Origin: a bacterium D16-34
Lineage (GTDB): Bacteria; Actinomycetota; Coriobacteriia; Coriobacteriales; Eggerthellaceae
NCBI GenBank assembly: GCA_003612515.1
Contig: RAZB01000009.1
Coordinates: forward strand, 1 to 64,000
Length of the DNA: 64,000 nt
Direction of reading: 5' to 3'
Below the pieces are notes generated by a model, which did no database searches, was not told where the DNA came from, and saw only the letters and a program-made list of their open reading frames with translations. A program made the translations under genes and the position numbers. This document shows positions 59,455-64,000 of this stretch, one piece after another; within the stretch, counting starts at the first letter, position 1, and each line of letters opens with the position of its first letter.

Positions 59455-60253
59455 TCGATCGGTATTTGCTCACGCAGATGATCAGGCGCAAGTTAGTTTG
59501 CTAGAGGCTTTAATGGCATGTGAACTTGGTGCTTTTACCGATGCACTTTGCAAGCTTGTTTCTTTGCAAGAAAGAATTCGCATAGGCAAGAAGATGCGAA
59601 GAAAGCTTTGTGATCATACTGAAAACGTGTTTGCTTATCTTGAGTGCTCGTTTGGGTCTTTAAAGCAAGAAAACGCAGCATTCATTTTTCCGAGAGAAAG
59701 ACTCTATCCGCAAAAAGAAGGGCAAGCGACATGCTTTGTAACAGCACAATGTATGACGTACAAACCTTTCGACTTGAGAACCTATATGCCTGCAACCTGC
59801 GAAAAGGCTATGGATGACTCATACATTATTATGCCGCGTTGTATTATTTCGCTTGCGTTGCTGCCGTGGAGCTATGCGCTTTCTAGTAGCGTGTGTTTTT
59901 CTCGGGAACTTTGTAAGGCGGAGCGTTATGAATTGCTTGCGAGCGCCTATCGATCCATAACCTTTTTTGGGTTTGATGAGCAAACAGTCTCAGAAGGTCA
60001 GGAGCGTGAACGAAAACGAAGGCTCAAGCAGGGGGTTGTTGCCCCGCTTATGGCAGAAGATACAAGTGAGCTGTATCGGAGTCAAATTCGCAAAACACAA
60101 GAAGAGTTTGCTTTTGCCCAAGCGCTTGATTTAGATGGTGAAGTGTGGCAAGAACGCTTACACCAAGCTCATGTGATGCAACGTATTGTAGATCTTAACG
60201 ATTATATTGATGATCAATGCTTGGCACGTTTTGATACTTGCAATCGTATGTAA
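59438..60253 (+). CDS. Uncharacterised protein, second gene of the palindrome-controlled cassette
   Basis: A 271-residue protein not recognised. AAGGGG lies about 7 nt before the ATG, inside the end of the preceding gene. It is Cys-rich (about ten cysteines), mostly helical by composition, with SLALLPWSYALSSSVCFSRE (about 136-155) as the one hydrophobic block and a very basic stretch EGQERERKRRLKQG (about 187-200). The C-terminal 60 residues look coiled-coil-like. No zinc-finger spacing, nuclease or polymerase motif stands out. A strong terminator follows, making a closed two-gene unit. Confidence 0.7.
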   Translation: MTVSFDRSVFAHADDQAQVSLLEALMACELGAFTDALCKLVSLQERIRIGKKMRRKLCDHTENVFAYLECSFGSLKQENAAFIFPRERLYPQKEGQATCFVTAQCMTYKPFDLRTYMPATCEKAMDDSYIIMPRCIISLALLPWSYALSSSVCFSRELCKAERYELLASAYRSITFFGFDEQTVSEGQERERKRRLKQGVVAPLMAEDTSELYRSQIRKTQEEFAFAQALDLDGEVWQERLHQAHVMQRIVDLNDYIDDQCLARFDTCNRM

Positions 60254-60294
60254 TGGCTGCCGTTGTCCACCTTTGCATGAAATAGTGTTATGAA

Positions 60295-60331
60295 AAACTC
60301 CGGCATGAACAAATGCTCTATGCCGGAGTTT
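60295..60331. terminator. Bidirectional terminator between the cassette and the FKBP gene
   Basis: AAACTCCGGCAT (60295-60306) and ATGCCGGAGTTT (60320-60331) are perfectly complementary over 12 bp with a 13-nt loop. Confidence 0.85.
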
Positions 60332-60364
60332 ATCTCAAACGTGTCTGAGGAGTGAGGCTGTGTA

Positions 60365-60760
60365 TTAATCAGCAACCTCTTCAAGGGTGATTTCAAAGTT
60401 TAGGTCTTCGCCGGCAAGCTTGTGGTTCATGTCAAGCTCAACAACGCCATTCTCGGCTGAGCGAATAACAACAGGAATCGGACGCCCGCCCGGTCCAAGT
60501 AGATAGAGTTGTTCGCCTGCTGGAATGCTTTGCACTAACGAGTCATCGCGCTCGCCATAAGCATCTTTTGCTGGGATATGAACCTTTTTAGTTTCTCCAA
60601 CAGTCATATCTTCTACAGCTGCATCGAAACCAGGAATCATCTGACCTGCCATGCATACAAACTCAATGGGTTCGCCGCGGTCGAGAGAGGAGTCAAATTT
60701 TGACCCATCATCTAAGGTGCCAGTGTAGTGCACTTTAACTTTTTTGCCTTTGTTGCTCAT
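60365..60760 (-). CDS. FKBP-type peptidyl-prolyl cis-trans isomerase (SlyD-like)
   Basis: A 131-residue SlyD-type isomerase. KVKVHYTGTLDDGSKFDSS (about 7-25), GQMIPGFDAAVEDMTVGETK (about 38-57) and DMNHKLAGEDLNFEITL (about 109-125) are the FKBP signature, with an insert-in-flap chaperone region between. It lacks the His-rich metal tail of E. coli SlyD. Cytosolic folding helper. AAAGGA lies upstream of the ATG; it is codirectional with the ligase gene, 18 bp after it, and probably cotranscribed. Confidence 0.94.
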   Translation of the reverse strand: MSNKGKKVKVHYTGTLDDGSKFDSSLDRGEPIEFVCMAGQMIPGFDAAVEDMTVGETKKVHIPAKDAYGERDDSLVQSIPAGEQLYLLGPGGRPIPVVIRSAENGVVELDMNHKLAGEDLNFEITLEEVAD

Positions 60761-60778
60761 TGCTACTGTCCTTTCGGC

Positions 60779-62068
60779 TTATTGATTAAACTCACTGGTT
60801 TCAGCGAGTGTTTTACGTTGTTTAACTAATTGAGCAAGCGGCTCAAGATAGCTTTTGTCCTCATCGGTTAAAGCGGTTTTCGCAAGAGAAATAATTGTAT
60901 CGCATAGTTCAGAAACCGGTTTGCCATAGACGTTTGCCTCATAGCCCTTTTGCATCAGTGCCTTTTTGGCTGCGAGAAAATCATCTTTGCCAACGCTTGT
61001 AAATAGTGCTTCTAGTGCATCAAGATTGGCTGGCGAATAAAACAGTCCCTTAATGAGTGCCGCATAAGCTATAACATAGGGGATAGGCATGCTATCTGCT
61101 GGACGAATCTCAATATAGGTTTTGAGTCGAACATCAGTAAAGAACATGGATAAGGCATGCTCAACTTCTGCTTGCGTCATTGTCCTTTCTGCATATATTT
61201 CGCCAAAGGTACGGTCGTCATAACACCAACTGTTTTGTGTGCATGGTACAAGAATAGCAGGCGTATCTAATACATATTCTGCATATTTGCGCAACGTGAA
61301 ATCAGGGTCAAGGGCACCTGTTACCAGACCGCATCTATCAGGGTCAACATGTTCCCACATAGATGTTCTCATCATGAAATGATCGCGCGGTTTTCCTTCA
61401 TAGATTGGCGCGTTGTCACACATAAGCGAAAGGATTGGCACGAGTGCAAAAGCTATGCGTATTTTTCGCAAGCAATCAGCAACAGATGTGTAATCAATTG
61501 AGATTTGCGTTGAAGCTGATCCTCTCATCATGCAAGGTCCGTCGGTATCGCGCTCACTGAGATACATATTCATGAATTGATAGCGGCGTTTCGGGATCAA
61601 TTCAAGTGTGCGAGCTTTTGCTGTTGGGTTATAGCCAACAGGGACAATGTGCTTGTTGTAAGGGGAAAGTATGGCGTTGACTTCGTCTTCAAAAGCATTA
61701 AAGCATTCGTCTGCTTTTGTAAGGGAGGTAAAAGGTCCAGCAGACAATTCAAGCTGCGCTGCAGGTTCAATAGTAATAGCTTCGCTCGGACGACTAACCC
61801 CTAAAATGTCCCCACGGTCATCTTGGGTTATGCGGGTGTAAGTTTTGCTTAACTGATGAAGAAGCCAAGCTACGCCGTGGTCATCAGAATAGCCAACGGG
61901 AGTCAAGTTGTTATTGAGGACAATATGCTCAAGCTCAATGCCAAGAGCTAAAGGCGCTTCTGCTGACTTAATGCCGCTTTCAAAATATGCAACAATGGCA
62001 TCGAGATTACTTTGACGTGCCGGCTGTGGTTTTGTTTGTTCCTGTTGCTGCTTAGTTGTTTTATCCAT
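60779..62068 (-). CDS. Glutamate-cysteine ligase (GCS2 family)
   Basis: A 429-residue ATP-dependent ligase of the GCS2 family, forming gamma-glutamylcysteine from glutamate and cysteine. Signature segments are LALGIELEHIVLNNNLTPVG (about 40-59), ITIEPAAQLELSAGPF (the conserved Glu region, about 97-112), MMRGSASTQISIDY (about 180-193) and YIEIRPADSMPIPYVIAYAA. No glutathione synthetase (gshB) or mycothiol genes are near, so gamma-glutamylcysteine itself, or a later product made elsewhere, may be the end point. The ribosome site is weak. It is divergent from the polysaccharide gene at 62209, with 140 bp between. Confidence 0.88.
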   Translation of the reverse strand: MDKTTKQQQEQTKPQPARQSNLDAIVAYFESGIKSAEAPLALGIELEHIVLNNNLTPVGYSDDHGVAWLLHQLSKTYTRITQDDRGDILGVSRPSEAITIEPAAQLELSAGPFTSLTKADECFNAFEDEVNAILSPYNKHIVPVGYNPTAKARTLELIPKRRYQFMNMYLSERDTDGPCMMRGSASTQISIDYTSVADCLRKIRIAFALVPILSLMCDNAPIYEGKPRDHFMMRTSMWEHVDPDRCGLVTGALDPDFTLRKYAEYVLDTPAILVPCTQNSWCYDDRTFGEIYAERTMTQAEVEHALSMFFTDVRLKTYIEIRPADSMPIPYVIAYAALIKGLFYSPANLDALEALFTSVGKDDFLAAKKALMQKGYEANVYGKPVSELCDTIISLAKTALTDEDKSYLEPLAQLVKQRKTLAETSEFNQ

Positions 62069-62208
62069 GTATCGCGCTCTCTGTTGGTTTTATTTCCTTA
62101 AAATCCTACGTTAGTTTGTATACAATAGCTTCAGGATTGCTGAGCTTGTCGGCAAAACGAAACCAATTCAAAACAATTTCTTCTGTATTACATTAAGGCG
62201 AAACGTAT

Positions 62209-64000
62209 ATGAGTTTCACAGTTACAAAACGAACAGCGCTTCTTTTGCTCTTAGATATTGTGGCAACCTATGCTGCCTATTGGCTGGCGTCGCTTCTAAC
62301 CGGCGTTGAAAATGAAGTATTTATCAATAATGAGATCTATTTCATTATTGGAATCTTGGCATTTATTAACGTCTTTTTCTTGGCGCTTTTTCGTTTGTAT
62401 AACAACCTTTGGGAGTATGCCAGTATTGATGAGGCACTTCAGGTTGTATATGCCGTAGTGCTTTCAACGCTCGGTGGCGCTGTGTTCTTGTGGATAATTG
62501 GAACTCGCCTTCCTATCAGGGTTTTTGTTGGTGCGGCGCTGTTGCTTATCTTCTTTATGGGAGGAACGCGTCTAGTATTTCGTGTAGCTCGCCAAAAAGG
62601 CAGAGCGCTTCGTGCGTCAAATAGGCTTACAGATCGTCCTCGGACTTTGGTAGTAGGCGCCGGTGAGACTGGTTCATTGGCCATCGCACGCATGGAATCA
62701 GCTGACCCTCTTATGCCTGGCGTGCCAATAATTGCAACTGATGACGACCCATCAAAGCGCGGACTTCGTATTCATGGAGTTAAGGTTGCTGGTACAACCG
62801 ATGACATTTTAGATTTGGTCAACAAATACGATATCCAGCAAATTGTTGTAGCTATTCCTTCGTCAACTCCTGATGAGCGCAAACGAATCTATGGAATCTG
62901 TACGCAAACCGATTGTAAGCTTCGAACGCTTCCAAATGTTCGCGAGCTTTCTCTTGATGAAATTGGCGATGTGACCCTGCGCGACGTAGACGTTGCTGAC
63001 CTTTTGGGACGAGAAGAAATCATTTTGAATACTCGTGCGGTGTCAGGCTATATCGCGGGTGAATGTGTGCTTATCACGGGTGGTGGTGGCTCAATTGGCA
63101 GTGAGCTGGCTCGTCAATTGTGCAAAGTTGCCCCTGCTCGCATAGTTATTTTTGACATGTATGAAAATGATGCATATATGCTGCGCAATGAACTGCTTTC
63201 CGAATATGACGACATTGAAGTGGTTATTGAAATAGGTAATGTGTGTGATGAGGCGCGAGTCAATGAGATTTTTGCCAAACACCGTCCTTCGGCAGTGTTT
63301 CATGCAGCAGCCCATAAGCACGTTCCGCTCATGGAGGCTTGCCCGCGCGAAGCATTGCAAAACAATGTTTTTGGCACACTTAATACCGTTCGAGCGGCCG
63401 ATGCTTTTGGTGCGGAGCGTTTTATTTTCATTTCGACGGACAAAGCGGTTAATCCCACGAGCGTTATGGGTGCAACTAAGCGCATGGGCGAGATGGTTAT
63501 GCAGTATTATGCTCGGACGTCTAAAACCATTTTTTCTGCAGTGCGTTTTGGCAATGTGCTTGGTTCAAGTGGCTCGGTAATACCGCTGTTCCAGCGCCAA
63601 ATTGCTCAGGGTGGCCCGGTGACGGTAACTCATCCAGATATTGAACGCTTTTTCATGACTATACCCGAGGCGTCTCGCTTGGTAATTCAGGCGGGAGGCA
63701 TGGCTCATGGGGGAGAGATTTTTATTCTGGATATGGGTGAGCCAGTAAAAATTGTAGACCTCGCTCGAGGGCTCATTCAGCTGCAGGGGCTTATTCCTGA
63801 TGTGGACATTCCCATTGTCTTCACTGGTCTTCGCGAAGGCGAAAAGATGTATGAGGAATTGCTGATGGAGGAGGAGAGCACGCTTCCGACCACCAACCAA
63901 TCTATTATGATCTCAACTGGTCAAGAAATAAGCTACGAAGAGGTTGCCCAAAAGCTTGATGAGTTGCGTGCGGCTTTGACTTTAAGCGATGAGGAAGCTG
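62209..64000 (+). CDS. Membrane-bound nucleoside-diphosphate-sugar epimerase/dehydratase (CapD/PglF/WbpM type), 3' end beyond the window
   Basis: An open frame of 597 codons that continues past the right edge, so the stop is not seen. AAGGCG lies upstream of ATG 62209. Four membrane helices (about 10-120) precede a CoA-binding-like Rossmann domain (RTLVVGAGETGSLAIARM, about 145-162) and an extended SDR domain with GGGGSIGSELARQLCK (about 290-305), SAVFHAAAHKHVPLMEACP and STDKAVNPTSVMGATKRMGE, in which the usual Tyr is Met as in PglF/FlaA1 homologues. It makes UDP-4-keto-sugars for glycan or capsule synthesis. Probably the first gene of a surface polysaccharide locus to the right. Confidence 0.9.
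   Translation, partial: MSFTVTKRTALLLLLDIVATYAAYWLASLLTGVENEVFINNEIYFIIGILAFINVFFLALFRLYNNLWEYASIDEALQVVYAVVLSTLGGAVFLWIIGTRLPIRVFVGAALLLIFFMGGTRLVFRVARQKGRALRASNRLTDRPRTLVVGAGETGSLAIARMESADPLMPGVPIIATDDDPSKRGLRIHGVKVAGTTDDILDLVNKYDIQQIVVAIPSSTPDERKRIYGICTQTDCKLRTLPNVRELSLDEIGDVTLRDVDVADLLGREEIILNTRAVSGYIAGECVLITGGGGSIGSELARQLCKVAPARIVIFDMYENDAYMLRNELLSEYDDIEVVIEIGNVCDEARVNEIFAKHRPSAVFHAAAHKHVPLMEACPREALQNNVFGTLNTVRAADAFGAERFIFISTDKAVNPTSVMGATKRMGEMVMQYYARTSKTIFSAVRFGNVLGSSGSVIPLFQRQIAQGGPVTVTHPDIERFFMTIPEASRLVIQAGGMAHGGEIFILDMGEPVKIVDLARGLIQLQGLIPDVDIPIVFTGLREGEKMYEELLMEEESTLPTTNQSIMISTGQEISYEEVAQKLDELRAALTLSDEEA

Noticed and set aside
1-64000. CRISPR array, tRNA or rRNA genes, intact insertion sequence
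   Set aside because: No regularly spaced repeats with unique spacers, no tRNA cloverleaf or TTCGA arm in context, no transposase gene and no integrase were found. Only the short repeats listed were seen.

Overview
The window looks like a chromosomal segment of a Coriobacteriia (Eggerthellaceae-type) anaerobe of moderate G+C; a Cryptobacterium- or Slackia-like organism would fit, but genus is inference. The clues are Tat-exported, lipobox-carrying FAD-dependent reductases next to many-TM LuxR regulators, pyruvate:ferredoxin oxidoreductase, a methionine aminopeptidase with an N-terminal SEC-C zinc motif, a class III fructose bisphosphatase, a fused MobB-MobA protein, TTG/GTG starts and strong AGGAGG ribosome sites. 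No tRNA, rRNA, CRISPR array, phage or complete insertion sequence was seen.

Layout. 1-303: gene-free, terminator hairpins and a repeated short dyad. 304-7465: two flavoprotein reductases on the minus strand facing two LuxR-type membrane regulators on the plus strand; the first regulator appears to be split by a one-base frameshift. 7582-17694: housekeeping (aspS, 4.5S RNA, DedA, dnaX, YbaB, recR) with a beta-lactamase-fold protein and a radical SAM/TetR divergent pair. 17959-22606: Asp/Glu racemase, MobBA fusion, polyferredoxin, CcdA-TlpA fusion. 22692-28693: alpha/beta hydrolase, then an NCS1 permease - DUF917 - DUF917 - hydantoinase operon. 28694-29406: gene-free, holding the second copy of a 128-bp structured repeat (first copy at 11120-11247) and a copy of the 3' end of the hydantoinase gene. 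29407-37170: choline-binding-type surface protein, polar amino-acid ABC transporter, fbp, a histidine phosphatase. 37353-52254: oxalate catabolism genes (oxc, an AEC carrier, frc), with PFOR, an iron-sulfur aldo/keto reductase and a 1772-residue sortase-anchored protein lying between oxc and frc. 52398-64000: GNAT acetyltransferase, T-box controlled pheST, DegV, methionine aminopeptidase, an uncharacterised two-gene cassette behind a LexA-like palindrome, FKBP isomerase, glutamate-cysteine ligase, and a polysaccharide epimerase/dehydratase that runs off the end.

How the parts fit. The cell appears to live by anaerobic electron disposal to organic acceptors (exported flavoproteins, molybdenum cofactor guanylation, CcdA/TlpA thiol chemistry), oxidation of pyruvate via ferredoxin, and use of unusual small substrates: oxalate (import, CoA transfer, decarboxylation) and a hydantoin- or thiohydantoin-like ring compound. 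The least explained items are the palindrome-controlled gene pair at 58965-60253, the two-copy structured repeat, and the DUF917/hydantoinase operon.
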